A DNA stretch of 64,000 nt from Bradyrhizobium sp. 1 (GCF_023073315.1 NZ_JADPJH010000033.1:256132-320131); one strand, 5' to 3'; shown: positions 52,731 to 61,712, counted from the stretch's first letter. The notes: generated by a model not told the origin, from the letters alone. Numbers and translations: made by a program.

Positions 52731-53255
52731 ATGAGCACCATGAGGAGATCATCGGTACTCATTGTATTCGGCGGCCTTCCGGGCACTGGCAAGACGACGA
52801 TTTCACGCGGGCTGAGCATTCGGCTCGCGGCGACATATCTTCGCATCGATTGCATCGAGCAGGCGCTGCGGGACGCAGGTCTCACGGTCGGCGCAGAAGG
52901 CTATGCGGTCGCCAACGCGCTGGCTGCCGAAAATCTCAAGCTGGGGCGCATGGTCATCGCGGACTGCGTCAATCCAGTGCTGGCAAGTCGCGCAGGGTGG
53001 CGACAGACTGCCTTGCAAAACACGGCACGCCTGGTCGAGATCGAGGTGATTTGCAGCGATCTCGCGTTGCACCGCCAGCGCGTGGAAGGCCGAACGTCCG
53101 ACATCGATGGTCTCAAACTTCCAACCTGGGATGACGTCGTGAGCCGGACTTATGAGCCATGGGATCGCGAGCATCTGGTGCTCGATACCGCCGATAGCAC
53201 CCTCGACTATCTGCTTGAACGAGCAGAAACCTATGTTCGCAGCAGGATTGGCTAG
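52731..53255 (+). CDS. P-loop kinase-like ATPase (AAA_33 type)
   Basis: A 174-residue P-loop protein with Walker A GLPGTGKTT near residue 15, then LSIRLAATYLRIDCIEQALRD and VIADCVNPVLASRAGWR. The region VEIEVICSDLALHRQRVEGR is the LID-like segment and VLDTADS follows. Small AAA_33 kinases phosphorylate sugars, antibiotics or tRNA modification intermediates, so the substrate is unknown. The start could also be the ATG three codons later. It is divergent from the response regulator. Confidence 0.75.
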   Translation: MSTMRRSSVLIVFGGLPGTGKTTISRGLSIRLAATYLRIDCIEQALRDAGLTVGAEGYAVANALAAENLKLGRMVIADCVNPVLASRAGWRQTALQNTARLVEIEVICSDLALHRQRVEGRTSDIDGLKLPTWDDVVSRTYEPWDREHLVLDTADSTLDYLLERAETYVRSRIG

Positions 53256-53335
53256 CCTTGAAATGCCGCTTACGCGCCATAGCGCTCAAATGAAGTCGGC
53301 GGTAAAATGCCGGTTACGGAAACTGAAGTAAACCC

Positions 53336-54022
53336 ATGGCTTTCTGGACTGCGAGCGCAGTTGGATTGGTGATCGCATATCTTCTCGGCTCTACGCCCAC
53401 GGGTTATCTCGCGGGAAAACTCCTCAGAGGCATCGACATTCGAGAACATGGCTCCAGATCCACCGGGGCAACGAATGTCTTGCGGATTCTTGGAAAATGG
53501 CCCGCGTTGGTGGTGCTCATCGCCGACGTGCTGAAAGGCGTCGCAGCCATCCTCGTTGCCCGCTCGTTCTGCCCCTGGCTCTCGACAGAGTTTTCCTCAA
53601 CACCGCCGGCGGCTCTTGATCTGCAAATGTGGGTGCCTTGGACTGTGGGCCTCGCCGGCATTGCCGTGCTGCTCGGGCACAGCCGCTCGATCTGGTTGAA
53701 CTTTACAGGCGGCAAATCCGCCGCGACCGGGCTCGGTGTGTTGCTGGCGATGTCGTGGCCGGTGGGATTGGGAGCTGCAGCAGCCTTTGGCATTGTGCTG
53801 GCCTCTGCCCGGATCGTGTCCCTCAGCTCGATCCTCGCGGCGTTGACAGCCATCGTTCTCGTTTGCGCGTTCGAGCACCCGTTGCCCTATCGGTTGCTGG
53901 TGATCGCAGGCGGCATCTACGTGATCGTCCGCCATCGCGCCAACATTCACCGGCTGTTGGCGGGCACGGAGCCACGCGTGGGCCAAGCTGGCCCGGACAT
54001 GAAAACAGAAACGCAGGTCTAG
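53336..54022 (+). CDS. plsY: Glycerol-3-phosphate acyltransferase PlsY-family protein
   Basis: PlsY transfers an acyl group from acyl phosphate to glycerol 3-phosphate in the membrane. The 228-residue product has about six membrane helices and the three PlsY motifs in variant form: GSTPTGYLAGKLLRG (motif 1), GSRSTGATNVLRILG (motif 2, usually SGNxGATN) and HSRSIWLNFTGGKSAATGLGVLLAMSW (motif 3, usually GGKGVAT). From memory, the motif 3 variant and the following RIVSLSSI resemble cyanobacterial PlsY. This is probably an additional PlsY copy, with the usual housekeeping gene elsewhere. It is followed by an acyl-CoA dehydrogenase gene after 162 bases. Confidence 0.86.
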   Translation: MAFWTASAVGLVIAYLLGSTPTGYLAGKLLRGIDIREHGSRSTGATNVLRILGKWPALVVLIADVLKGVAAILVARSFCPWLSTEFSSTPPAALDLQMWVPWTVGLAGIAVLLGHSRSIWLNFTGGKSAATGLGVLLAMSWPVGLGAAAAFGIVLASARIVSLSSILAALTAIVLVCAFEHPLPYRLLVIAGGIYVIVRHRANIHRLLAGTEPRVGQAGPDMKTETQV

Positions 54023-54184
54023 TTTGGCAGAAGCGAAGGCCGCTTCACCGGACGTCCTTGCCGCCGCCCCAGCAGGACTCCGCTAGCGCCAGCGCGGCTG
54101 TTGCTCACATCCGGCCCGCGCGTCTATAGGTGATCAAAAGCCAGCGCTCCGCCGAGGCGGGGATCGACCGGAGTTTCCGTAATC

Positions 54185-55345
54185 ATGTCCCATCAAGACG
54201 ACAGCCTTGCCGCGAAGATCGAAGCGTTCATCCGCAACGAGGTCATTCCCTACGAGAAGGATCCGCGGACAGGTCCGCACGGCCCGAGCGACGAACTCGT
54301 GCAGGAGCTGCGCGCCAAGGCGCGCAAGGCTGGCGTCCTGACGCCGCATATTCTCGGCGATGGATCCCATCTCACCCAACGCGAGACCGCAAAGGCTCTG
54401 ATCAAATCCGGACTCTCGCCGCTCGGGCCGCTGGCGTGCAACACCATGGCGCCGGACGAAGGCAACATGTACCTGCTGGGCAAGGTCGGAAGCCGCGAGC
54501 AGAAGGCGCGCTTCCTCGAGCCGCTGGTGTCGGGCAAGGCGCGCTCGGCGTTCTTCATGACCGAGCCTGCCGATATGGGCGGCGCCGGATCCGATCCATC
54601 GATGATGCAGACGACGTGCCGTCTGGACGGCAATCACTGGGTCATCAACGGCCGAAAGAAGTTCATCACCGGGGCCGAAGGCGCCAAGGTCGGGATCGTC
54701 ATGGCGAAGTCGAGCGACGGCGCCTGCATGTTCCTGGTCGACCTGCCAAATCCCGCGATCCGAACGCTGCGCGTGCTGGATACGATCGACAGTTCGATGC
54801 CCGGCGGACATGCCGAGATCGACATCGAAAACCTTCGTGTGCCCGCCGACCAGATGCTCGGCGCGTCCGGCGACGGTTTCAAATATGCGCAAATTCGCCT
54901 GAGCCCCGCGCGCCTGTCGCACTGCATGCGCTGGCTGGGCCTGGCGATCCGCGCCAACGAAATCGCCACCGACTACGCCTGCCGCCGCCAGGCGTTCGGA
55001 AAACCGCTGGTCGATCACGAAGGCGTCGGCTTCATGCTGGCGGAGAACCTGATCGATCTCCAGCAATCGGAGCTGATGATCGACTGGTGCGCGGGCGTGC
55101 TCGACACAGGCTCTCTCGGGACCAGCGAGAGCTCCATGGCGAAGGTTTCCGTGTCGGAAGCGCTCATGCGCGTCGCCGATCGCTGCGTCCAGGTGATGGG
55201 AGGCACCGGGGTCTCGACGGAAACGATCGTCGAGCAGGCCTTCCGTGAGATCCGTGCGTTTCGGATCTACGACGGCCCGACCGAAGTTCACAAATGGTCG
55301 CTGGCCAAGAAGATCAAGCGCGACTGGAAGGCAAGGCAACATTGA
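54185..55345 (+). CDS. Acyl-CoA dehydrogenase family protein (ACAD10/11-like)
   Basis: A 386-residue flavoprotein oxidising acyl-CoA esters. The FAD and substrate segments AFFMTEPADMGGAGSDPSMM and NGRKKFITGAEGAKVGIVMAKS are visible. The C-terminal helical domain has ARLSHCMRWLGLAIRANEIATDYACRRQAFG and ends QVMGGTGVSTETIVEQAFREIRAFRIYDGPTEVHKWSL, where the Glu of DGPTEVH is the typical base in the ACAD10/11 branch. The substrate chain length is unknown. It follows the PlsY-like gene on the same strand. Confidence 0.9.
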   Translation: MSHQDDSLAAKIEAFIRNEVIPYEKDPRTGPHGPSDELVQELRAKARKAGVLTPHILGDGSHLTQRETAKALIKSGLSPLGPLACNTMAPDEGNMYLLGKVGSREQKARFLEPLVSGKARSAFFMTEPADMGGAGSDPSMMQTTCRLDGNHWVINGRKKFITGAEGAKVGIVMAKSSDGACMFLVDLPNPAIRTLRVLDTIDSSMPGGHAEIDIENLRVPADQMLGASGDGFKYAQIRLSPARLSHCMRWLGLAIRANEIATDYACRRQAFGKPLVDHEGVGFMLAENLIDLQQSELMIDWCAGVLDTGSLGTSESSMAKVSVSEALMRVADRCVQVMGGTGVSTETIVEQAFREIRAFRIYDGPTEVHKWSLAKKIKRDWKARQH

Positions 55346-55389
55346 TCGGCGCGCGGGGGGAGTAAACGGTGCGAGGAGCGCTGCATCGC

Positions 55390-55740
55390 CTAGCCTGACC
55401 TGGCATGACGTTCCTGAAATGCCGCTCTGAGTTCAGCCAGCTGATCTCTTGTTGCCCCTTGCTCCGCGTCGGCCCGGTCTGTCGCAATATCCATGTAAGC
55501 GATCGGCTGATCGAACTGGCTCGCCGTGAAGTCATACCGCCGACCTCCGATCCGATTGTAGAAATGGTCACCGGCCGGCAATGGCGTCTTCAGCAAATCG
55601 CCGCCGAAGAGTTCGTGGATGAGCAGCGCGGTGACATTGCATTGCCCTGCGGCCGGATTGTCCAGCGTCCACTGGCTGGAAGTGGACAACGACCATGCCT
55701 TGCGTAGTATTCGTTGAACCTCATCGGGATCGAAGCTCAT
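55390..55740 (-). CDS. YunG-like small protein
   Basis: A 116-residue protein beginning FDPDEVQRILRKAWSLSTSSQW and continuing NPAAGQCNVTALLIHELFGGDLLKTPLP, GDHFYNRIGGRRYDFTASQFDQPIAYMD. The conserved Cys-Asn-Val-Thr-Ala pattern and the His-Phe-Tyr-Asn strand match the YunG family. It may have a papain-like or transglutaminase-like fold with Cys and His. The function is unknown. The start was chosen because gggaatgacg places the ribosome site 6 bases ahead. It converges with the acyl-CoA dehydrogenase gene. Confidence 0.72.
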   Translation of the reverse strand: MSFDPDEVQRILRKAWSLSTSSQWTLDNPAAGQCNVTALLIHELFGGDLLKTPLPAGDHFYNRIGGRRYDFTASQFDQPIAYMDIATDRADAEQGATRDQLAELRAAFQERHARSG

Positions 55741-56185
55741 CGTCATTCCCAACGGCCGGCGTCACACGTCAACTTCGGATTATACGATTATTGCATCATG
55801 CTCCTGTTTTGCCCGACGTGTCAAACGGCTTCGTTACCCGGCTGAGCCCAACTCCATCCGCCCGTCATTGCGAGGAGCCCTTGCGACGAAGCAATCCAGA
55901 CTGCTCCGCGGAAAGATTCTGGATTGCTTCGCTGCGCTCGCAATGACGATCGTGGAAGCAGACGCGCACCAAGCGCCGACGTCATTTCCGGAGGGGCTCG
56001 CATCGGTCGAATCGTCGCGCCGGCGGTGGCTGCGCGGCGATTGCCCCGTCCCGCCGATTTGCCCCGACGCGGCAAGCCGTTAGCCGCCTTCACCGGGCAA
56101 CGTGCCGTCGCCCCGTTTCTACTGTGCATGGGGTTGTTTTCGACATTTTTTGTTTTGGCACCTTCGACTGCGCCCGCCGGCCAAC
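55741..56185. other. Intergenic region holding a repeat element
   Basis: About 445 bases between the YunG-like gene start and the TRAP binding-protein terminator. It holds the family A repeat at 55863-55948. The remainder has no recognisable gene on either strand. Confidence 0.5.
55863..55948. repeat. Palindromic intergenic repeat, family A copy 2
   Basis: The second copy of the element at 10043-10128. It has the same inner arms (gaagcaatccaga at 55888-55900 and tctggattgcttc at 55918-55930) and outer arms (cgtcattgcgag / ctcgcaatgacg). The loop and left arm differ in several bases (gagcccttgcgacg against gagcgaagcgacg). Confidence 0.9.
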
Positions 56186-56218
56186 GAAAAAGCCCGGCCT
56201 CGCGAACGAGGCCGGGCT
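56186..56218 (-). terminator. Rho-independent terminator of the TRAP binding-protein gene
   Basis: A 12-base perfect stem (agcccggcctcg / cgaggccgggct, loop cgaa) at 56191-56218, followed on the minus strand by ttttt. It lies 27 bases past the binding-protein gene's stop codon. Confidence 0.93.
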
Positions 56219-56244
56219 CTGTCGTCTTGCAACGCTGCGAAAGA

Positions 56245-57336
56245 TCAGCCGCGGGTGCGCGAGCGGATCATGAAGCTGTCGTAGGTGTATTCGGCGACCT
56301 GCCACCACAGATATTCGTCGGAGCGGTAGGCCTGCATGGCGTCGATCGACTTCTTGAAGTCGGCGTTCTTGGCCGAGATCTCGCCCCACAGCTCGTTGGT
56401 CGCCTTGAGACAGGCTTCCAGCACTTCGTTGGTGAAGGGACGAAGCTGGGTGCCGCCGGCGACCAGACGCTTCAGCGCGCCGGGGTTCTGCATGTCGTAG
56501 CGCGCGGCCATCCAGCTGTTGGCGTTGGCCATCGCGTTGGTGAGGATCGCCTGGTAGTTCTTCGGCAGCGAATTCCACTTGTCGAGATTGGTGAAGGCGT
56601 GGACGGTCGGTCCGCCTTCCCAGAAGCCCGGATAGTAGTAGTACTTCGCAACCTTGGCGAAGCCGAGCTTCTCGTCATCGTAGGGGCCGACCCACTCGGC
56701 CGCATCGATGGTGCCCTTTTCCAGCGCCGGATAGATGTCGCCGCCGGCGAGCTGCTGCGGCACGACGCCGACCTTCTGGAGCACCTGGCCGGCGATGCCG
56801 CCGATGCGCATCTTCAGGCCGGAGAGATCGGCAACGGTCTTGATCTCCTTGCGGAACCAGCCGCCCATCTGGGTGCCGGTGTTGCCGCAGGGGAAGCCGA
56901 TCACGTTCGACTTCTTGAAGAACTCGTTGCCGAGCTCCATGCCGCCGCCCTGGTACCACCAGGAGTTCTGCTGACGAGCATTGAGGCCGAACGGCACCGA
57001 GGCGTAGATCGCCCAGGTCGGGTCCTTGCCGACATAGTAGTAGGAGACGGTGTGGCACATCTCGACGGTGCCGTTCGAGGTCGCGTCGAGCGCCTGCAGA
57101 CCCGGGACGATTTCGCCGGCGGCGAACACCTGGATCTGGAATTTGTTGTCGGTCATCTCGGCGACGTACTTCGCCACCTGCTCGCCGCCGCCATAGATGG
57201 TGTCGAGCGACTTCGGGAAGCTCGACGTCATGCGCCACTTGATCTCGGGCGAGGACTGCGCGATCGCCGGCGAGGCCACCGCGGCGGTCGCCGCCGCGCC
57301 TGCTGCCGACACTTTCAGAAAATCACGACGCTTCAT
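56245..57336 (-). CDS. TRAP transporter substrate-binding protein (TakP-like)
   Basis: A 363-residue periplasmic binding protein with a Tat-type signal peptide (MKRRDFLKVSAAGAAATAAVASPAIAQ). The mature protein shows RMTSSFPKSLDTIYGGGEQVAKYV, TNKFQIQVFAAGEIVPGLQALDA-type sequence, SYYYVGKDPTWAIYASVPFGL, GGWFRKEIKTVADLSGLKMRIGG and GDIYPALEKGTIDAAEWVGPYDDEKLGF. These are close to the alpha-keto-acid binding TakP of Rhodobacter. It should deliver its ligand to a Q-M permease pair such as the one about 8 kb upstream on the opposite strand. It ends with a strong terminator. Confidence 0.92.
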   Translation of the reverse strand: MKRRDFLKVSAAGAAATAAVASPAIAQSSPEIKWRMTSSFPKSLDTIYGGGEQVAKYVAEMTDNKFQIQVFAAGEIVPGLQALDATSNGTVEMCHTVSYYYVGKDPTWAIYASVPFGLNARQQNSWWYQGGGMELGNEFFKKSNVIGFPCGNTGTQMGGWFRKEIKTVADLSGLKMRIGGIAGQVLQKVGVVPQQLAGGDIYPALEKGTIDAAEWVGPYDDEKLGFAKVAKYYYYPGFWEGGPTVHAFTNLDKWNSLPKNYQAILTNAMANANSWMAARYDMQNPGALKRLVAGGTQLRPFTNEVLEACLKATNELWGEISAKNADFKKSIDAMQAYRSDEYLWWQVAEYTYDSFMIRSRTRG

Positions 57337-57530
57337 CTTCAGGTCTCTCCTTGTTGGGGCGTTTCCCCTAAACTTCCTCTTTGCCGCCGCTCATTCCGGC
57401 GACGCGTTTTGGGTCGCGTCGGACCGAAGGGGCTTGACTGCCGTGGCCTTTAACACGGACGGCCCGGTTTCGGAACGCGACAATGGCATGACGGGGCTCT
57501 ACGAAAGTCGCATGTCCCAAGAAGACAGGC

Positions 57531-58673
57531 TCAGGCGGTCGCGATGACGCCCTTGAGCTGGTCCCGGACCTGTCCCGCAATGGCGCGATAGATCGCCGCA
57601 TGAGGCCCGTCCGGCTCGCTGTCGACCACCGGGCTACCGGCATCCGAAGAGGCGCGAATCGCCATGTGCAGCGGGATCTCGCCCAGGAACGGCACGGCGA
57701 GCTTCTCGGCCTCGTGGCGCGCGCCGCCATGGCCGAAGATGTCGGATTTCGTGCCGCAATGCGGGCATTGGAAATAGCTCATGTTCTCGACGATGCCGAG
57801 CACGGGCACGTTGACCTTCTTGAACATCGCAAGCCCCCGCCGCGCGTCGATCAGGGACAGGTCCTGCGGGGTCGAGACGATCACGGCGCCCTTCAGGGGC
57901 ACGTTCTGCGCCAGCGTGAGCTGGGCATCGCCGGTGCCGGGCGGCATGTCGACCACGAGCACGTCGAGCGTGCCCCACGCGACGTCGCGCAGCATCTGCG
58001 TCACCGCCGACATCACCATCGGACCGCGCCAGATCATCGCGGTCTCTTCCTCGACAAGGAAGCCGATCGACATGATGGCGAGGCCGAAACGCTTGAGCGG
58101 AATCATCTTGCGCTCGCCGTCGAGCTCCGGCTTCTGATGCAGGCCCGTCAGCCGCGGCACCGAGGGGCCGTAGATGTCGGCATCGAGCAGCCCGACCTTG
58201 AGGCCGAGGTCGCGCAGGCCCAGCGCGAGGTTGAGTGCGGTGGTCGATTTGCCGACGCCCCCCTTGCCCGAGGCCACCGCGATCACGGCGGCGACGCCGG
58301 GAATCTCGGATTGCCGCGCCATCGGCGATTGGGCGCCGCCCTGCGGCGGCGGCTTGTGAGCATGGACCGGCTGCACGCCGGGCGTGCCACGGCTTGGCGT
58401 TGGCGGCGGCGGAGGTGCTGCGCCGGCCTTGCGCTCGGCCGTCAGCGCCACCATCACGGTGGTGACGCCGGGAATGGCGCGCACGGCAGCCTCGGCTTCG
58501 GCCCGGACGGATTCCCAGGCCCGCGCCTCGGCCGCATCGACATTGATCGAGAAGAACACCTTGCCATCGGCCGCGCTGATCGCGCTCAGCACATTGGCAT
58601 TGGTGAGCGCGACCCCGCGCGGCGACTTGATCCGGGCGAGGCTGTCGAGAACCTGTTGCTGCGTCACGCTCAA
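57531..58673 (-). CDS. Mrp/NBP35 family Fe-S cluster carrier ATPase (ApbC type)
   Basis: The 380-residue P-loop ATPase binds and hands on 4Fe-4S clusters. The N-terminal DUF59 domain (about 5-80) is followed by a Pro-rich linker and Walker A GKGGVGKSTTALNLALGL near residue 134. Then come LLDADIYGPSVPRL, DVLVVDMPPGTGDAQLTLAQ and the cluster-binding CPHC in FQCPHCGTKSDIFGHGG near 300. The TTG start has GGAG 7 bases upstream. The GTG two codons later is the alternative. A family B repeat begins 17 bases upstream. Confidence 0.92.
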   Translation of the reverse strand: MSVTQQQVLDSLARIKSPRGVALTNANVLSAISAADGKVFFSINVDAAEARAWESVRAEAEAAVRAIPGVTTVMVALTAERKAGAAPPPPPTPSRGTPGVQPVHAHKPPPQGGAQSPMARQSEIPGVAAVIAVASGKGGVGKSTTALNLALGLRDLGLKVGLLDADIYGPSVPRLTGLHQKPELDGERKMIPLKRFGLAIMSIGFLVEEETAMIWRGPMVMSAVTQMLRDVAWGTLDVLVVDMPPGTGDAQLTLAQNVPLKGAVIVSTPQDLSLIDARRGLAMFKKVNVPVLGIVENMSYFQCPHCGTKSDIFGHGGARHEAEKLAVPFLGEIPLHMAIRASSDAGSPVVDSEPDGPHAAIYRAIAGQVRDQLKGVIATA

Positions 58674-58689
58674 AGCGCATCTCCTGAAG

Positions 58690-58739
58690 AGAGCATGATC
58701 CGGAAAAGTGTGAAGCGGTTTTCCGACCAGATCATGCTC
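58690..58739. repeat. Palindromic intergenic repeat, family B copy 2
   Basis: Near-identical to the copy at 17585-17634, with the same outer arms (gagcatgatc / gatcatgctc) and inner arms (cggaaaa / ttttccg). The difference is accag in place of acaag near the right arm. It lies between the Mrp gene start and the VOC gene stop. Confidence 0.9.
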
Positions 58740-58781
58740 GAGACTTTAAGATGCCCCATTAGAGCGGAAACGGCCAAAAGG

Positions 58782-59204
58782 CTACTGCCTGCCGATATCG
58801 CCAGCCATCTCGGCAGGCGCCGCCCCCTGCTCCAGGGCCGCCTCGTAGTTCAGCTCGATCATGACCCCGTTGGGGTCGTGGACGAAGATCTGCCAGAGGT
58901 CGCCACCGGGCACCTGGCGGGAGTCGAATTTCATGCCCTTCGAGGCCAGCCGCTGCTTCATGCCGTCAAACCCGCGGCTGATGAAGGCGACATGGTGGAC
59001 AACGCCGGAATCCGGCTTTTGGGAGATATCGACGAGGTGCACCACCGGCTTGCCCTCGCTGTACATCCAGGCCCCCGGGAAGGCGAAATCCGGCCGGGCG
59101 CCTTTTTCCAGGCCCAGCACGTCCTCGTAGAAGCGGACCGTGTCGGCCAGATTCCGGGTCCGGATATTGAAATGATCGAGGACGCCAACACTCACGCCGC
59201 CCAT
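58782..59204 (-). CDS. VOC family protein (glyoxalase-like)
   Basis: A 140-residue vicinal-oxygen-chelate protein. LDHFNIRTRNLADTVRFYEDVLGLEKG is the first beta-alpha unit with its metal His. VVHHVAFISRGFDGMKQRLASKG carries the second ligand region, and LWQIFVHDPNGVMIELNYE the closing Glu. Its first residues include a Gly-rich start. The substrate is unknown. It lies upstream of the Mrp gene on the same strand. Confidence 0.86.
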   Translation of the reverse strand: MGGVSVGVLDHFNIRTRNLADTVRFYEDVLGLEKGARPDFAFPGAWMYSEGKPVVHLVDISQKPDSGVVHHVAFISRGFDGMKQRLASKGMKFDSRQVPGGDLWQIFVHDPNGVMIELNYEAALEQGAAPAEMAGDIGRQ

Positions 59205-59400
59205 GCTTTCGCTCCCTTGTTTTGAAGTCCTTGAGGCCCGCTATCCTAGCACGGGAGGCCGCCAAACGAAGCCGTTGCCCTCCGCCCCATAGGGTTTATG
59301 GTGCGCCCGATCCGTTTCAAGGCGGAACCCCAAAAATGCCGCCTGGGCGCCCTCGCCCGGCTACAACCGTAAAACTCAAACTACGGACAAGGTACCACAC

Positions 59401-60273
59401 ATGGCTAAAGTCGCTTTCCTCGGTCTCGGCGTGATGGGTTTCCCCATGGCTGGACACCTCGTGAAAAAGGGGGGCCATGAGGTCACCGTCTACAACCGCA
59501 CCGCGGCCAAGGCGAAGGAATGGGCGGACAAGTTCGGCGGCAAGACCGCGGCGACCCCGAAGGCCGCAGCCGAAGGCCAGGATTTCGTGATGTGCTGCGT
59601 CGGCAACGACAACGACTTGCGCGCGGTCACGATTGGTGCTGACGGCGCATTCGCCGGCATGAAGAAGGGCGCGACCTTCGTCGACCACACCACCGCTTCC
59701 GCCGAAGTCGCCCGCGAACTCGATGCGGCCGCCACCAAGGCCGGATTCAAGTTCATCGACGCACCCGTGTCAGGCGGCCAGGCCGGCGCCGAGAACGGCG
59801 TGCTGACCGTGATGTGCGGCGGCGCACAGGATGCGTATGCCGGCGCCGAGCCGATCATCAACAGCGCCTACGCCCGGATGTGCAAACTGCTCGGGCCCGC
59901 CGGCTCGGGCCAGCTGACCAAGATGGTCAACCAGATTTGCATCGCGGGCCTGGTTCAGGGCCTCTCCGAGGGCATCCACTTCGCCAAGAAGTCTGGCCTC
60001 GACGTCGCCGCCGTGATCGAGACCATCTCGAAGGGCGCGGCGCAGTCCTGGCAGATGGAAAATCGCTACAAGACCATGAACGACGACAAGTACGATTTCG
60101 GCTTCGCGGTCGAATGGATGCGCAAGGACCTTTCGATCTCGCTGGCCGAAGCCCGCCGCAACGGCGCCAATCTGCCTGTCACCGCGCTGGTCGACCAGTT
60201 CTACGCCGAGGTCGAGAAGATGGGCGGCAAGCGCTGGGATACGTCGAGCCTGCTCGCGCGCCTCAACCGCTGA
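59401..60273 (+). CDS. NAD(P)-dependent oxidoreductase of the 3-hydroxyisobutyrate dehydrogenase family
   Basis: The 290-residue beta-hydroxyacid dehydrogenase has the Rossmann motif FLGLGVMGFPMAGHLVKKG at the N-terminus, DAPVSGGQAGAENGVLTVMCGG, and the catalytic Lys in GSGQLTKMVNQICIAG. The C-terminal helical domain follows with NLPVTALVDQFYAEVEK. It probably oxidises a short 3-hydroxyacid such as 3-hydroxyisobutyrate or glycerate. It is followed by nhaD, 23 bases on, with a possible shared transcript. Confidence 0.9.
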   Translation: MAKVAFLGLGVMGFPMAGHLVKKGGHEVTVYNRTAAKAKEWADKFGGKTAATPKAAAEGQDFVMCCVGNDNDLRAVTIGADGAFAGMKKGATFVDHTTASAEVARELDAAATKAGFKFIDAPVSGGQAGAENGVLTVMCGGAQDAYAGAEPIINSAYARMCKLLGPAGSGQLTKMVNQICIAGLVQGLSEGIHFAKKSGLDVAAVIETISKGAAQSWQMENRYKTMNDDKYDFGFAVEWMRKDLSISLAEARRNGANLPVTALVDQFYAEVEKMGGKRWDTSSLLARLNR

Positions 60274-60296
60274 CAATTTGACGGATTGATACCGCC

Positions 60297-61574
60297 GTGC
60301 TGATCGCGATCGCCGTCATCTTCATTCTGGCCTATGCGGCGATCGCTCTCGAACATCCGATCGGGGTCAACAAGAGTGCCACGGCGCTGATCGGCGCCGG
60401 GCTGCTCTGGGCGATCTACGCGGCCACGATCGGCGACCCCGCGATGGTCGGCCGGCAGATCGACGAATCCGTCGCCTCCACCGCGCAGATCGTGTTCTTC
60501 CTGATCGGCGCGATGACCATCGTCGAGGTCATCGACGCTCACGATGGCTTCGAGGCCATCACCTCCCGCATCGGCACGACGAGCCAGGTCAGGCTCATGT
60601 GGCTGATCGGTTTCGTGACCTTCTTCCTGAGCGCGATCCTGGACAATCTGACCACCACCATCGTGATGGTCTCGCTGATCCAGCGGCTGATCGCCAAGCG
60701 CGACGACCGTTTGCTGTTCGCATCCCTCATCGTCATCGCTGCGAATGCCGGCGGCGCCTGGACGGTGATCGGCGACGTCACCACGACCATGCTGTGGATC
60801 GGTGGGCAGATCACACCCGTGAAGATCATGAGCGCGGTGTTCCTGCCCTCGTTGGTCAATCTGCTCGTGCCGCTCGCCTTCATCAGCTTTCTGGTGAAAG
60901 GCAAGACCATCGCGCCGCCGCCGAAGGACGACGGCTTGCAGGCCGTCGGCGCGTTCGAGCGCAATTTGATGTTTTATCTCGGGCTCGGCACGCTGATCGC
61001 GGTGCCCACCTTCAAGGCGGTGACGCACCTGCCGCCCTTCATGGGCGTGCTGCTCGGACTCGGCATCGTCTGGCTGGTCGGCGAAATCGTTCACCGCGAC
61101 AAGGACGAGCATGTCCGCCGCCCGCTGACACTGGCGCACGCATTGACGCAGATCGACATGGGCTCGATCGTGTTCTTCCTCGGCATCCTGCTCGCGGTCG
61201 CCTGCCTCGAACACGCCGGCCTGCTATCCATGCTGGCCAGATGGCTGGATGCGACGATCGGCCGCCAGGACATCATCGTCGTCGTGCTCGGCCTGCTCAG
61301 CGCCGTCATCGACAACGTGCCGCTGGTGGCCGCGACCATGGGCATGTACGACCTCGGCCACTACCCGCCCGACAGCTTCCTCTGGGAGTTCATCGCCTAT
61401 TGCGCCGGCACCGGCGGCTCGATCCTGATCATCGGCTCGGCTGCAGGCGTTGCCGCCATGGGGCTCGAGCGGATCGACTTCCTCTGGTATGCCCGCCGCA
61501 TCGCCGGCCCCGCGCTTGCGGGCTATCTGGCCGGCGCGGTGGTGTACATCGCGCAGCACGCGGCGCTGCATTGA
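60297..61574 (+). CDS. nhaD: Sodium:proton antiporter NhaD
   Basis: A 425-residue antiporter with about 11-12 membrane helices. NhaD hallmarks include HPIGVNKSATALIGAGLLW, FFLIGAMTIVEVIDAHDGF, LSAILDNLTTTIVMVSLIQRLI, IVIAANAGGAWTVIGDVTTTMLWI and the second repeat VIDNVPLVAATMGMY, AYCAGTGGSILIIGSAAGVAAMG. Asn-Asp-bearing hairpins in both halves match the ion site. The GTG start lies 23 bases after the previous gene. It is the second Na+/H+ antiporter type in this window besides NhaA. Confidence 0.92.
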   Translation: MLIAIAVIFILAYAAIALEHPIGVNKSATALIGAGLLWAIYAATIGDPAMVGRQIDESVASTAQIVFFLIGAMTIVEVIDAHDGFEAITSRIGTTSQVRLMWLIGFVTFFLSAILDNLTTTIVMVSLIQRLIAKRDDRLLFASLIVIAANAGGAWTVIGDVTTTMLWIGGQITPVKIMSAVFLPSLVNLLVPLAFISFLVKGKTIAPPPKDDGLQAVGAFERNLMFYLGLGTLIAVPTFKAVTHLPPFMGVLLGLGIVWLVGEIVHRDKDEHVRRPLTLAHALTQIDMGSIVFFLGILLAVACLEHAGLLSMLARWLDATIGRQDIIVVVLGLLSAVIDNVPLVAATMGMYDLGHYPPDSFLWEFIAYCAGTGGSILIIGSAAGVAAMGLERIDFLWYARRIAGPALAGYLAGAVVYIAQHAALH

Positions 61575-61712
61575 GCGGCGCAACCCGGGTCCAAATTAAT
61601 GCCGGGTTAACGTAATTCTTTAGCTCCTTAAGTCACCTCTTAACGATTTCTTGCCAGAGATAGACAATGCAGAAGGCCCGCGTCCGGCGCGGGCAGGAAT
61701 CGTTGTTGTTCG

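Noticed and set aside
61582..61608. A 7-base stem after nhaD, considered as a terminator
   Set aside because: The stem aacccgg / ccgggtt is short with a 13-base loop and no clear T-run follows.
61676..61694. A GC-rich hairpin before the sensor kinase start, considered as a terminator
   Set aside because: The stem (gcccgcg / cgcgggc) is not followed by a T-run on either strand, so termination is not supported; it may be a 5' leader structure.
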